This document shows positions 53,589 through 63,812 of a DNA stretch of 64,000 nucleotides, piece by piece (position 1 is the stretch's first letter; every line of letters starts with the position of its first letter). The translations under genes and the position numbers were made by a program. The notes below the pieces were generated by a model. The model ran no database searches and had not been told where the DNA came from. It saw nothing but the letters and a program-made list of their open reading frames with translations. Source of the DNA: Prolixibacteraceae bacterium (GTDB lineage Bacteria > Bacteroidota > Bacteroidia > Bacteroidales > Prolixibacteraceae); assembly GCA_003457135.1 (NCBI GenBank), contig DMSQ01000014.1, positions 1 to 64,000 of the forward strand. Reading direction: 5' to 3'.

Positions 53589-54078
53589 GCCATACAAAAA
53601 TAACATAATATTAATTCTAAGACAAATGAGTGAAAAAATTGATTTATGAGTTTTTTTATCATAACGAAGTCAATTTCCTTGGCTTCGTTGTAAATAACTG
53701 ATCACTTTCCCATAAATATCGAACTCTGATAAAAGCCAAATAGTTTTAAATTTTTGGACTGAAAAAATTTCACTTAAATGAATTGTAATTTCACTTTAAT
53801 TAATTGTAGTTTGTACGTATTCTAAACTAACGTTTTCTGGAAGTGTCTACTGTACAAAATCTTTGTTTGAGTTTCAATTTCATATTCACACATAGCATTT
53901 TAATTAATATTTTATACATGCCTGCTTGTTACATTTGTAATTTTACATTTAATGACAGTCTTAATTATCTCTTAATTAACATCTTATTATATTAACATAT
54001 GTAAATGTAGGATAATTTAGACCTATGAAAGGATTTAATAATTCCCGTCAATACCTATAACTTTCTTTTTCTTCATAA
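53589..54078. other. Convergent spacer with tandem repeat
   Basis: Nearly 500 bases without a gene, between two convergent genes. It contains a 7-base-stem hairpin (53663-53689), an adjacent 21-base tandem repeat (TTTCACTTAAATGAATTGTA at 53768, then TTTCACTTTAATTAATTGTA at 53789) and TACATTTG, a -7-like box, near 53931. A small RNA could be encoded here, but nothing proves it. Confidence 0.4.
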
Positions 54079-54588
54079 TTAATTGAACTGTGTTTTCAGG
54101 TCTTTAACCCATTCCGATATTCTTTCTTTTGTAAGTCGCGGTTGTGTTTCCTGATCCAGAACTAATCCCAGAAATTTACCATCAACTTCAGCCCGTGAAG
54201 ATTCATAAGTATATCCATCAGTAGAAGTTAAACCAACCAGCTTTGCTCCTCTTTCCTGAACTAATTCGGCCATAATACCCACAGCGTCTCCGAAATTTTC
54301 AGGATATTCTATTTGATTTCCGAGACCAAAAATAGCTATTGTTTTGCCTTTCAGATTTAAATCCTCAATGGCAGGTACAAATTCATCCCAATAAATAGGT
54401 AATTCACCATCAAACCAGGTTGGTACACCCAAAATCAAATTCGTAAATGAGAGAAACAATTCTTCTGTCAATTCTTCTGCATTAACTTTTTGAATGTTAA
54501 ATTCAGGTTCAAATTCCTGAATGATTTTTTCAGCCGCTTTTGCTGTTTTAGTTGAACTAAAGCTGTAAAATATTCCTGTATTATTCAT
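54079..54588 (-). CDS. fldA: Flavodoxin
   Basis: 169 residues from the ATG at 54588 (MNNTGIFYSFSSTKT). FMN-binding loop SFSSTKTAKAA at the N-terminus, then LILGVPTWFDGELP (the W loop), IAIFGLGNQIEYPENFGDAVG (the FGxGDQ-like third FMN loop) and a long-chain insertion. Low-potential electron carrier. It begins 14 bases after the stop of the fused E1 gene and is probably translated from the same message. Confidence 0.93.
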   Translation of the reverse strand: MNNTGIFYSFSSTKTAKAAEKIIQEFEPEFNIQKVNAEELTEELFLSFTNLILGVPTWFDGELPIYWDEFVPAIEDLNLKGKTIAIFGLGNQIEYPENFGDAVGIMAELVQERGAKLVGLTSTDGYTYESSRAEVDGKFLGLVLDQETQPRLTKERISEWVKDLKTQFN

Positions 54589-54601
54589 GACATTCAAGTT
54601 A

Positions 54602-56644
54602 TTAATAAGCCAAAACTTCTTTGGCGGCGTTATAAATTTTTTCAGTATTTGGTAATATCATTCGCTCGAAAGACCGGTGAAATCCAACAGGAGTAAATGA
54701 CGAACCTACCCGTTTCACAGGTCCGTCCAGGTATTCAAATGCTTCTTCCATGATTACCGATGTAATTTCCGAACCAAAGCCTGAGTGTACTTTATCTTCG
54801 TGAACTACCATTACTTTGCCGATACGTTTAACCGAATTCAGAATAGTTTCCTTGTCAAGTGGAATTAATGAACGAAGGTCAATAACTTCAACAGATACTC
54901 CTTCTTTTGAAAGCTTTTCAGATGCTTCAAGGCACATGTGTGTCGTATTTCCATAGGTAATCATGACCAAATCTTCACCGTCGCGACGAATCCTGGCTTT
55001 TCCGAACGGAACTTCAAAATCATCCGGGATGACAGTTGCCGCTTTAGGATCGTTGTAAAGCGCTTTGGGTTCCATAAACATGGTCAAACCTCTTGATCTC
55101 ATTGCTGTTCTTAACAAACCGGCTGCATCATCGGCAAACGACGGATATACAATCCGAACCCCGGGAATTGACGTCAAGGCTCCTTCTATATTCTGAGAGT
55201 GGTATATTCCTCCGCCAATATAGCCGCCCGATGCAAGCCGAATGGTTACATTGGGAGTAAACTGACCATTCGAACGCCAGTAATCGTGACTCGAATCAAC
55301 ATACTGTTCCATCGCCGGCCAAAAGTAATCAGCAAACTCGGCGCCTTCAATCACAATCCTGATTTTTTCGTCGTATCTCGACATTCCATTTGCAGTACCA
55401 ACAATGAAATCCTCGGCAATTGGGGCATTAAAAACCCGTTTAATTCCAAATTCCTTTTGTAAACCTTTGGAAACATTAAAAATGCCACCTTTGTCTTTGT
55501 TAGCCATATCCTGTCCCCAGATAAAGGTATCGGGATTATGCCTGAATTCAGCTTTCAGTGTTTCATTCAGCGCAGTGATCAGCTTTTTCTTTTCACCGGT
55601 TTCCTGATGGGTTCCATCAGGATATTTTACCGGAATGTGAGGTTCAGGAAGAACAAAGTCCAGGTAAGTTGATGGATCTGGATCCGGGGCTTTTAAAGCT
55701 TGCTTATGTGCTTCTTTTAGCTCATTTTTAGCCCGATTTTCGATAAGTTCAAGCTCTTCAGCAGTAAACCTTTCGTATCGAACCAACATTCGTTTAAACT
55801 TAAATAAAGGATCATAATCCAAAACATAACCACGTTCATCCTCCGAACGGTATAATTCATGCCTGTCGGAATTGGAATGCGAGTGCATACGAACGCAATT
55901 GGCCTGTACCATTACAGGCATACCGGTATCCAAAGCATGTCGCTTGGCTTCAAACATAGCATTCATCGAATCGAAAACATCTTTTCCATTGCAATGAATA
56001 ATCCGGAGATTTTTAAATCCGGTGAAATTATTGGCCACTTTACGGTTTGCAGTCTGGTCTTTTTTGGGAACTGAAATTCCGTATCCATTATCCTGTATGG
56101 CAAATATTACCGGTAATTTTTCTTTTGAAGCACCATTAATGGCTTCATAAACGTAGCCTTCGGATAACGAAGATTCGCCCTGAACACTGATGGCAACAGC
56201 TTTTTCGCCATAATATTTAATTGCACGGGCCACTCCTACTGCATGTAGAGTGTGGTTGCCTGTCAGGGATGAAACATTGTGTATATTCCAGGCAATTTTA
56301 GCAAAGTGATTCGACATGTGTCTTCCACCGCTGGTAAGGTCAGTAGCCTTTGAGATTCCGTTCAGGATAATTTCCTCTGCTGTCAGCCCACATGATAATG
56401 CTGTGAGCATATCACGGTAATATAAAAATATGTGGTCAACCTCTTTTTCAAATGTTTGCCCGATAGCGAGCTGAATTCCATCATGTCCGGCATATGGGGC
56501 ATGGTACGACCACCCGATGGCTTGTTTCAGGTAATTCGGCGCTTTTTCGTCGAGCGCCCGGCCTAATGTCATCAAATGGTACCATTTTTCAAGTATTTCT
56601 TTGGGTGTGGTTTTAACCGAAAATACTTTTGGAACTGTTGTCAT
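54602..56644 (-). CDS. Branched-chain 2-oxo acid dehydrogenase E1, fused alpha and beta
   Basis: 680 residues. Thiamine-diphosphate-dependent decarboxylation of branched-chain keto acids. Alpha half (about 1-330): YYRDMLTALSCGLTAEEI, the ThDP motif region SVQGESSLSEGYVYEAINGA ending ...AIQDNGYGIS, and HSHSNSDRHE. Beta half (about 340-680): ALNETLKAEFRHNPDTFIWGQDM, NAPIAEDFIVGTANGMS, EFADYFWPAMEQ and the DLRSLIPLDKETI/VHEDKVHSGFGSE transketolase C-terminal part. The fusion is typical of Bacteroidota. Downstream of E2 by 23 bases, so the two form an operon with flavodoxin. Confidence 0.92.
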   Translation of the reverse strand: MTTVPKVFSVKTTPKEILEKWYHLMTLGRALDEKAPNYLKQAIGWSYHAPYAGHDGIQLAIGQTFEKEVDHIFLYYRDMLTALSCGLTAEEIILNGISKATDLTSGGRHMSNHFAKIAWNIHNVSSLTGNHTLHAVGVARAIKYYGEKAVAISVQGESSLSEGYVYEAINGASKEKLPVIFAIQDNGYGISVPKKDQTANRKVANNFTGFKNLRIIHCNGKDVFDSMNAMFEAKRHALDTGMPVMVQANCVRMHSHSNSDRHELYRSEDERGYVLDYDPLFKFKRMLVRYERFTAEELELIENRAKNELKEAHKQALKAPDPDPSTYLDFVLPEPHIPVKYPDGTHQETGEKKKLITALNETLKAEFRHNPDTFIWGQDMANKDKGGIFNVSKGLQKEFGIKRVFNAPIAEDFIVGTANGMSRYDEKIRIVIEGAEFADYFWPAMEQYVDSSHDYWRSNGQFTPNVTIRLASGGYIGGGIYHSQNIEGALTSIPGVRIVYPSFADDAAGLLRTAMRSRGLTMFMEPKALYNDPKAATVIPDDFEVPFGKARIRRDGEDLVMITYGNTTHMCLEASEKLSKEGVSVEVIDLRSLIPLDKETILNSVKRIGKVMVVHEDKVHSGFGSEITSVIMEEAFEYLDGPVKRVGSSFTPVGFHRSFERMILPNTEKIYNAAKEVLAY

Positions 56645-56667
56645 AGATCTTGTTTTATTTATTGAAT

Positions 56668-57999
56668 TTAAATTTCACGATTAATATTGAATTCTTCAAG
56701 AATGTCCGCTATTCGCCTCAGAAAAGCACCGCCCAAAGCGCCATCTATGATTCTGTGATCATATGATAAAGACAAAAACATTTTATGGCGTACAACAATA
56801 GCATCACCTGTAGAGGTTTCCATAACCGCTGGTTTTTTCTCGATACTTCCGGTAGCCAGGATAGCAACCTGAGGCTGGTTAATTATCGGAGTACCAATCA
56901 GGTTACGGAACGAACCAAAATTGGTAATGGTAAAAGTTCCTCCCTGATAATCTTCAACTGTCAGTTTGTTCTTGCGTGCAGCATCAGCCAACTGATTCAG
57001 GTTACGGGTTAGACCAACCAGATTTTTTTGTTCCGCATTTTTGATCACAGGAACAACCAGGTTTCCATCAGGCTTTGCAACCGCAATGGCAATGTTTACA
57101 TCCTTGTGCATAATGATGTTATATCCGTCAACTGATGAATTCAATAATGGGAATTCAGTAATCGCCCGTGCCACAGCCTCAGTAAATAAAGGCATATAAG
57201 TAATTTTTTCACCATATTTGGCAAGGTATTCATCTTTAACCTTAGTTCTCCATAATACCAGGTTGGTTACATCAGCTTCTACGACAACAGTCACATGCGG
57301 TGAAACTTGTTTCGACATCACCATGTGATCGGCAATAATTTTCCGAACCCGGTCCATTTCAATGATCTGATCATTCAGGCCTGGTGTAACTGAAGCTTTT
57401 AAAGGCAAGTGTATATCCTTTACTATCGTTGCTTTTGGGGTAATATTTCCCTTCTTGCGGTCATCAACATACGCAAGTATGTCCTTTTTCTGAACCCTGT
57501 CATTTAATCCTGAACCTTTAATGGTTTCCAGTTCAGATAAACTTACCTGCTCTGAATTAGCAATTGACAAAACTAAAGGCGAGTAAAATCTGGTTGATTT
57601 GGGTTCAGTTATATCAACTGAAGGTTTTTGTTCAGCAACATTAACCGGTACACTTTTCTGAATTGATTCTTTCACTTCTTTTTGCTCCTGCACTGCTGGT
57701 TTTTCAGGTTCCGGAGCAGTTGACTTTTCTTCTGGCTCGTTTTGCGGTTCATCATCACCTTCTGTCGTAATAATTGCTACTGTATCGCCCACCGGAACAA
57801 GTGCATTAACCTGAAAAAATATTTTCTTTATAATGCCATCAACCGGAGATGGAATTTCAGAATCAACCTTATCAGTCGCAACCTCAAAAAGAGGTTCATC
57901 TTCTTCAATTCGATCGCCTTCTTTTACAAACCATTTGGTAATGGTAGCTTCCTGGACGCTTTCGCCCAATTTTGGCATCTGGATTTTAAATTCTGACAT
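56668..57999 (-). CDS. Dihydrolipoyl acyltransferase E2 of the branched-chain/2-oxo acid complex
   Basis: 443 residues. Lipoyl domain 1-76 with the lipoylated Lys44 in EVATDKVDSEIPSP. A Pro/Glu/Lys-rich linker follows (about 80-135). The peripheral subunit-binding domain is at about 140-180 (FYSPLVLSIANSEQ, LNDRVQKKDILAYV). The catalytic domain has FTITNFGSFRNLIGTPIIN and the active site SYDHRIIDGALGGAFLRRI (DHRxxDG). First gene of the E2-E1-flavodoxin operon. E3 is not in the window. Confidence 0.95.
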   Translation of the reverse strand: MSEFKIQMPKLGESVQEATITKWFVKEGDRIEEDEPLFEVATDKVDSEIPSPVDGIIKKIFFQVNALVPVGDTVAIITTEGDDEPQNEPEEKSTAPEPEKPAVQEQKEVKESIQKSVPVNVAEQKPSVDITEPKSTRFYSPLVLSIANSEQVSLSELETIKGSGLNDRVQKKDILAYVDDRKKGNITPKATIVKDIHLPLKASVTPGLNDQIIEMDRVRKIIADHMVMSKQVSPHVTVVVEADVTNLVLWRTKVKDEYLAKYGEKITYMPLFTEAVARAITEFPLLNSSVDGYNIIMHKDVNIAIAVAKPDGNLVVPVIKNAEQKNLVGLTRNLNQLADAARKNKLTVEDYQGGTFTITNFGSFRNLIGTPIINQPQVAILATGSIEKKPAVMETSTGDAIVVRHKMFLSLSYDHRIIDGALGGAFLRRIADILEEFNINREI

Positions 58000-58103
58000 A
58001 AATTCATTAATTATTTAACATTTATAGCTTCATGTTTTCACACAAACTAACAAGATACAGATTGAAAAGTTCAATCCAGAATAACTATCAGGCCCTGCGG
58101 GAA

Positions 58104-58145
58104 ACAAAAAAGAGAGATAATCTGATTTCATTTTATCTCTCTTAA
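58104..58145 (-). terminator. Terminator after the serine hydrolase gene
   Basis: AAGAGAGATAA-12-TTATCTCTCTT (58110-58143), a perfect 11-base stem. The A-run at 58105-58110 provides the T-run on the minus strand, ending the pyrK-pyrD-hydrolase transcript. Confidence 0.83.
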
Positions 58146-58169
58146 ATTCATAGTTTAAATTTGTGATTG

Positions 58170-59486
58170 TTAAAGTTTTTCAGGAACATATTTAAACAAA
58201 TCGTGCCTGGGCCAGTTTGATAAATTCTTCTCAATTTTGCCCATCATATAATTGATGTATGCCGGTAATCTGGGACCTTTCCAACTACTTGAATTAATAA
58301 CTACCACCCATGAAAATCCGTTACTTTGCCTTTTCATTATCGCTGAAGTACCAGCCATACTTCCTGTTCTGATCCAATCTCCGTTCTTTTTTACCACTTT
58401 CCATCCAAGTGGTCCACTCAAATCATCCTCTTCAACCATTTGGTTTATTAATGACTGGGGTAACATATCGGGAACATTTTTGAAACCATCAATTTGAACC
58501 ATCAATTTGGCTAATTCAACCGAAGATGCAATCCAGCCACCAGCAGGCCCAAGCAATTCTATCGGATTTCCACCATAAGGTTTGGGAACCAATCTGCTTG
58601 ATCCGTCAAATGCAGGAATCATTGGACTTTCTTCGGCTTCATAATATTTTACCTCGTTGATCCGCCGTTCAGCTAAATAACTTCTGCCTATATGCATATC
58701 CGAAATTCCTGCTGGTATTAAAACTTCCTTCCGAACGAAATCTTCATATTTTCGTCCGGTTACCACATTAATTACTTTCCCAAGAAACATGTAACCCATA
58801 TTTGAATAAGACGAACGGGTTCCGGGCTCAAAATGAAGTCTTCTGGTGGCAACAAACCGGCAATAGGAATCCAATGTTGCAGCCCCTTTTTCTCCGGTCC
58901 TTTCCAGTACGACCAATGAGTTAAATGCCGGATCGCCATAATGTAACGACCACCCGCCTGAATGAGCTAAAAGCTGACGTATTGTAATGTTATACAATCT
59001 TTTATCAACTACTGAATTAAATACAGGATCTTTTAAAATTCCATGAGGTCCAAATACTTTTGAATCGAGAGAAATTAATTTCTTTTCGACCAGTTTCATG
59101 ATTGCAACAGCCGTAATTAGTTTGCTGACACTGGCCACGCGAAACAAATCTCCAGGTGAAACCTGTTGCCTGGTTTCAATATCAGAATAACCAAAACCCT
59201 GAGCATAAACAAGCTTGCCGTCTTTGACGATAGCCATAGTCATTCCAGCCAAATTCCACTGCTGCAAAAATCCATTAGCCTCCTTTTCAATGAAACTGCT
59301 ACCTGAAAACTCAGACAGATCATTGGAAATTAAATAATTCAGACCAACTGATTCTGATTCTTCGTTTAGATTAGGCATCTCATTCGGGCCTAAATGAAAT
59401 GTACAAGTGGGAACGATGAGAAAAATAATCAAAACGTACCTGAAAAACTTAATTGTGCAGATTTGTGCTTTAATGAAATTCAACAT
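58170..59486 (-). CDS. Serine hydrolase, class C beta-lactamase-like
   Basis: 438 residues. An N-terminal membrane anchor/signal (about 14-30, [14 protein letters not shown]) is followed by a beta-lactamase/transpeptidase-like fold. Nucleophile motif S119-V-S-K122 (SxxK) in [12 protein letters not shown]; the second motif Tyr-Ser-Asn in [11 protein letters not shown]; the third region around [12 protein letters not shown]. It is probably an exported esterase or D-aminopeptidase/DD-peptidase rather than a beta-lactamase, but the substrate is unknown. Its start overlaps the pyrD stop by 7 bases, so it is cotranscribed with the pyrimidine genes. Confidence 0.85.
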   Translation of the reverse strand: MLNFIKAQICTIKFFRYVLIIFLIVPTCTFHLGPNEMPNLNEESESVGLNYLISNDLSEFSGSSFIEKEANGFLQQWNLAGMTMAIVKDGKLVYAQGFGYSDIETRQQVSPGDLFRVASVSKLITAVAIMKLVEKKLISLDSKVFGPHGILKDPVFNSVVDKRLYNITIRQLLAHSGGWSLHYGDPAFNSLVVLERTGEKGAATLDSYCRFVATRRLHFEPGTRSSYSNMGYMFLGKVINVVTGRKYEDFVRKEVLIPAGISDMHIGRSYLAERRINEVKYYEAEESPMIPAFDGSSRLVPKPYGGNPIELLGPAGGWIASSVELAKLMVQIDGFKNVPDMLPQSLINQMVEEDDLSGPLGWKVVKKNGDWIRTGSMAGTSAIMKRQSNGFSWVVVINSSSWKGPRLPAYINYMMGKIEKNLSNWPRHDLFKYVPEKL

Positions 59487-60391
59487 TGTAAACTTCCAAT
59501 TATTTCATTAACTGACTGAATTTTATGCCGTTCCATATATTCTGAAATACCATTAATAATTTTCACAGGTACAGCCGGATCAATAAAAAGCGCTGTACCA
59601 ACCTGAATTGCAGAAGCGCCGGCAATCATAAATTCCAGAGCATCCGTGGCATTCATGATGCCTCCCATTCCCATAACCGGGATTTTCACAGCATTATATA
59701 CCTGCCAAACCATCCGAAGAGCAATTGGCTTTATGGCAGGGCCTGAAAGACCGCCGGTCACTGTAGATAAAACCGGTTTTCTGCTTTCTGCATTTACCGC
59801 CATGCCGAGCAAAGTATTAATTAGCGAAACACTATCTGCCCCCTGGCCTTCAACTGCCTTTGCAATTTCGGATATATTGGTAACATTCGGTGAAAGTTTG
59901 ACTATGAGGGTTTTACTATATGCTTTTCTGACAGCTTTAACTACTGCTTCAGCCGAAACACAACTAATCCCGAAGGCCATTCCCCCTTCTTTTACGTTCG
60001 GACAACTGATGTTTAATTCTATGGCCGGAATTTTTTCAAGTTCATCCAACCGTTCAGTTAATGCCACATAATCTTCAATAGTTGAACCATTTACATTTAC
60101 TATGATATGAGTATTCAAATCTTTAATCCGTGGATAAATATTAGATATGAAATTATCAACACCCTTGTTTTGTAATCCAACCGCATTGAGCATACCAGAT
60201 GGAGTTTCAGCCATTCTTGGATATGCATTTCCTTCCCTGTGCTTTAAGGTAGTTCCCTTTACAACAATACCACCAAGAAGCGACAAATCAAAAAAATCAG
60301 CAATTTCTTCGCCAAATCCACAAGTTCCGGACGCTGTCAATACCGGATTTTTAAAATCAAGCTCATGAATTTTTACACTTAAATTCACCAT
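59480..60391 (-). CDS. pyrD: Dihydroorotate dehydrogenase B, catalytic subunit
   Basis: 303 residues. Class 1B enzyme: oxidises dihydroorotate to orotate using FMN and passes electrons to PyrK and NAD. Motifs: [27 protein letters not shown], the catalytic Cys130 in [13 protein letters not shown], and FMN-binding [27 protein letters not shown]. It overlaps pyrK by 7 bases, the standard pairing. Confidence 0.96.
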   Translation of the reverse strand: MVNLSVKIHELDFKNPVLTASGTCGFGEEIADFFDLSLLGGIVVKGTTLKHREGNAYPRMAETPSGMLNAVGLQNKGVDNFISNIYPRIKDLNTHIIVNVNGSTIEDYVALTERLDELEKIPAIELNISCPNVKEGGMAFGISCVSAEAVVKAVRKAYSKTLIVKLSPNVTNISEIAKAVEGQGADSVSLINTLLGMAVNAESRKPVLSTVTGGLSGPAIKPIALRMVWQVYNAVKIPVMGMGGIMNATDALEFMIAGASAIQVGTALFIDPAVPVKIINGISEYMERHKIQSVNEIIGSLQC

Positions 60392-61158
60392 TTCAGATCA
60401 TTTACATTAAACACAGGTCCATCGGTACACACACATTTATGACCGGTTTTGGTATCTTCGACACAGCACAAACATACACCAAAACCACAAGCCATCATAT
60501 TTTCGAGCGATACTTCACAGAAAATCCCCTTATCAATTGCTTTTCTTCCTATGGCCTTCATCATCAAATCCGGTCCACAGGCATATATTTTATTATAGCG
60601 ATTAAATTGTTCGCTGAAGACCGGATGATCGGTTACATAACCCTTTTCTCCTAATGAACCGTCTTCTGTTGTAAAATAAAACATTCCATACGGCTGATAT
60701 TCAGAAATATCAATATGATCGGAAACAGACCTGGCGCCAATTAAAACCGTAACATTGGCAGGATTCAACTGACATATTTTCGAAAGAAACAACATGGGAG
60801 CAACGCCGCTTCCACCACCTATTAATAAAATATGATCTTGGTTATCAGGTAAAGTAAACGATTTTCCAAGAGGGAAAATGGCATTTATAGTTTCCCCGAG
60901 CCGGGCTTCGGTCAATTTTTTAGATCCCCTTCCGAGAATCTTGACTAACAGGGATATAGTTTGCTTTTCGTAATCAACATTCAATACAGAAAATGGACGA
61001 CGCAGAAAAATCTCAGGAGATCCTTTAATTTCAACATTGATAAACTGACCGGGGAAAATATCAGAAACCGGGACTGGAGACTGAAGAACAAGTAAGAAAT
61101 TATCTTTATTAAGTTGCTTATTTTCAATCAATAAGAAATCAGTAACCGTCTTTTTCAT
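60385..61158 (-). CDS. pyrK: Dihydroorotate dehydrogenase B, electron transfer subunit
   Basis: 257 residues from the ATG at 61158 (another ATG two codons upstream at 61164 is possible). FAD-binding [11 protein letters not shown]-binding [13 protein letters not shown] and, at the C-terminus, the four Cys that hold the [2Fe-2S] cluster ([11 protein letters not shown]...HKCVC). With PyrD it forms the NAD-linked class 1B enzyme. First gene of the pyrK-pyrD-hydrolase operon. Confidence 0.94.
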   Translation of the reverse strand: MKKTVTDFLLIENKQLNKDNFLLVLQSPVPVSDIFPGQFINVEIKGSPEIFLRRPFSVLNVDYEKQTISLLVKILGRGSKKLTEARLGETINAIFPLGKSFTLPDNQDHILLIGGGSGVAPMLFLSKICQLNPANVTVLIGARSVSDHIDISEYQPYGMFYFTTEDGSLGEKGYVTDHPVFSEQFNRYNKIYACGPDLMMKAIGRKAIDKGIFCEVSLENMMACGFGVCLCCVEDTKTGHKCVCTDGPVFNVNDLKW

Positions 61159-61194
61159 GAACATGAATTTGCCGGCAAATATAGTTTAAAAAAA

Positions 61195-61668
61195 TTATCT
61201 CGATGGGTTGTAAACTTTAAATGTTGCATCTTTAAAGAAAACTATCAGGCGTTCAACAGGTTTTTCCGAACTAAAAAATTGATCCTGAAGCTCATGGTCA
61301 GATGTTGCTTTTTCTGATATTGGTCCAGGAATGATTTCTTGTGCCTGAATTGGTTTTTGCTCATTGGTGATAGTTTTTTCAAGAATCTTCTCAGTTTTAA
61401 TTTGAGTTTGGCTGATTGGTTCTGTATCCTGATCAAATAAAGTTCGTGATTTGACTGGGGTATCAACCATTGATCCGGTTCCTAACAGGAGCCATTTTGC
61501 ATTCAGATCAGGATATATCTGTAACATCTTTTCTATAAACTGGAAGCTTGGTTTGTTTCTGGCTTTTAAAACATGTGTTACATTCGAACGTTGTACTCCG
61601 ATAGTATCGGCAAGTTCCGAAGCAGATATCCCTTTATATTCCATGAATTTCCTGATTCTTTCTTCCAT
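61195..61668 (-). CDS. XRE-family transcriptional regulator
   Basis: 157 residues. HTH at 1-58 (MEERIRKFMEYKGISASELADTIGVQRSNVTHVLKARNKPS). A long polar, Gln/Glu/Lys/Ser-rich linker (about 70-135) and a short C-terminal segment (VERLIVFFKDATFKVYNPSR) that may be a small strand domain. A -7 box TACATTTG (61693-61700, minus strand) lies right before the start. It is 37 bases upstream of pyrK on the same strand; control of the pyr operon is possible but unproven. Confidence 0.82.
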   Translation of the reverse strand: MEERIRKFMEYKGISASELADTIGVQRSNVTHVLKARNKPSFQFIEKMLQIYPDLNAKWLLLGTGSMVDTPVKSRTLFDQDTEPISQTQIKTEKILEKTITNEQKPIQAQEIIPGPISEKATSDHELQDQFFSSEKPVERLIVFFKDATFKVYNPSR

Positions 61669-62591
61669 ACTAAATGTGAATTAGCTAATGCACAAATGTA
61701 TCAAATTTATTTCATTTATGAATTTGCATTTGGCAATTACTCTAAGTTACATTTGTGTGCATAAATTTTTAGAACAATCAATTTATTCAAAATAATAGTT
61801 AATTAATAACTTCATATACATCTGATATAAAATTCATATACAGTACTATTAATTATCTAATTATAGCAATATTTGCCTATAATTAACAATCTTAAACAAT
61901 TATCAACATTATTAGATGAATTAAATGATACTAACTTACTGTATGTAAATACTATATTTGTTAAAATACGAATAAAAAATATTCATAATTTTCTATGTTA
62001 TAGTTGTAAATTACTCAATGAATATTTTTTAAACTAATGACAATATTGTTCATTTACATTTGTTGTATTATTACATTTGCTTCATATGTAAATTAGTTTA
62101 TTTGAAATCATTCCATTCTCATTTGTAAATTGTCGTACAATTTTCATGTAGTCAGTTTATAGAACTGGATTAAATTATTGATTGAAGAATTTGATTGCCG
62201 ATTGAAACTCGTGGAAAATAGAAACATCTGATAGAATTTCACAAAGTAAAGCTTTCTGAATCCTTGCTCTCTTCCCTACCCTTTGATTATTTTTGTTGAG
62301 CTCTGTAGTTATTTACAATTTTCTTTCCTAAGCTAAAACTGGATTTCATGCTAATTTTCATGAGCACTGTCGTTACAGATTAAAATATGGAACTCTCAAG
62401 CGCATAAATATTCGATATTTGTCGGTAAATATTTTGATATCAGTGCAATAATCCTAATCTCCTGCTAAGGAAAACTAAACCAATCTGTATATAAACTGTT
62501 ACAACGGAAAAATAATGTATTTAAATTTGCTTGTAATTCTGAAAACAGAATTGAAAATGTGTAATTTTCTTTTTTGAAATACTTAGTGTTT
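61669..62591. other. Long AT-rich intergenic region with several promoter-like boxes
   Basis: Over 900 bases without a supported gene. TACATTTG (-7-type box) occurs on the minus strand at 61693-61700 and on the plus strand at 61748-61755, 62055-62062 and 62072-62079. The first two are arms of an inverted repeat (ATGCACAAATGTA at 61688-61700 and TACATTTGTGTGCAT at 61748-61762), a possible operator of the XRE regulator. A long leader or small RNA upstream of the phosphoesterase is possible; no structure confirms it. Confidence 0.5.
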
Positions 62592-63812
62592 ATGAGAGTT
62601 ATTATATCGTCATTTTTATTCAGCTTTTTTGTTATTGTGTTTCTTATTGAACTCATCTCCTATTTTGGAATTCGGGTCCTAGTCAAGCAATTCTCAAAAA
62701 AATTAGGGGCTTACCTTTCGATTATCTATATAATAGTTGGAATTGCTGTATTGGGGTTACTGCTCTATTCATTCTCAAATCCAAATGCCATCAGGCAAAG
62801 TCAGAATTATTCGTTTGTTTTTTTTGTTATCTCAATTTCCATTTTATACCTATTGCCTATTTCCTTTCTTGCTTTTATGACCATTCTTTCTTATCTGGTT
62901 CGCTGGGTAACAGATAGACAAAAGCAGTTATTAATTCTGGCAGCTTCGTTTCTGATAAGTACCGGAATTTTCATGATGATTGCTCATGGAATTTTATTTG
63001 GGAAATACAACCTGAATGTAGTGAAACGCGAGCTCTGTTTTCCTGATTTGCCCGAACAACTTAACGGTCTTAAAATTGTTCAGATTTCTGATTTTCACCT
63101 TGGTACTTTTGGTAAGAATCCGACCATTATAAAACAAACTTTGGATATTCTGTTGAAGTTAAAACCTGATATCCTGTTTTTTACCGGTGATATCGTGAAT
63201 AATTTAAGCGTTGAAATGGATGGATTTAAGCCTTATTTGAAACAGTTTCCAGCCCTGTACGGCAAATTTGCAATTCAAGGTAATCACGATTATGGCGATT
63301 ACTCCCAGTGGCCTGATTCCGCAAGTAAACTGAAAAACCTTGCTTTAATTAGAAACGGTTTTACTGACGCTGGTTTCGATTTACTTCTGAACCGCTGGAC
63401 AAAGCTTCAAATCAAAGACACCTCCATTTGTATCATTGGGGTTGAAAATTGGGGACATCCTCCATTCCCGCAATATGCCCGGCTGGATTTGGCACTGGAC
63501 AGCATACCTGCCAATTACTTCAAAATACTTTTATCGCACGATCCGGCACACTGGCAGGCAAAAGTTGTTCCTGAGACGGATATTCCTCTTACACTCTCGG
63601 GGCACACCCATGGAGGTCAGTTCGGAATTAAAATTGCCGGAATTGAATTCAGCCCAATTTATTTTTTCCAAAAGAATTGGGGCGGACTCTATCAGGCTGA
63701 TAACCAGTTTCTTTATGTGAACAGAGGACTTGGCTGCATCGGACTCCCAGCCCGTATTGAAATGCGGCCGGAAATCACTGTTCTTACTTTAAGGCGAACT
63801 AAAAGCCATTAA
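62592..63812 (+). CDS. Membrane-bound metallophosphoesterase
   Basis: 406 residues from the ATG at 62592 (an in-frame TTG lies six codons upstream). Four to five membrane helices occupy the first 150 residues. Then follows a calcineurin-like phosphoesterase with all metal motifs: QISDFHLGTF, FFTGDIVNN, GNHDYGDYS, LLSHDPAHW and SGHTHGGQFG. This type (YaeI/YkuE-like) acts on lipid or nucleotide phosphates. The HNF residues needed for two metals are intact. Substrate unknown. Confidence 0.9.
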   Translation: MRVIISSFLFSFFVIVFLIELISYFGIRVLVKQFSKKLGAYLSIIYIIVGIAVLGLLLYSFSNPNAIRQSQNYSFVFFVISISILYLLPISFLAFMTILSYLVRWVTDRQKQLLILAASFLISTGIFMMIAHGILFGKYNLNVVKRELCFPDLPEQLNGLKIVQISDFHLGTFGKNPTIIKQTLDILLKLKPDILFFTGDIVNNLSVEMDGFKPYLKQFPALYGKFAIQGNHDYGDYSQWPDSASKLKNLALIRNGFTDAGFDLLLNRWTKLQIKDTSICIIGVENWGHPPFPQYARLDLALDSIPANYFKILLSHDPAHWQAKVVPETDIPLTLSGHTHGGQFGIKIAGIEFSPIYFFQKNWGGLYQADNQFLYVNRGLGCIGLPARIEMRPEITVLTLRRTKSH

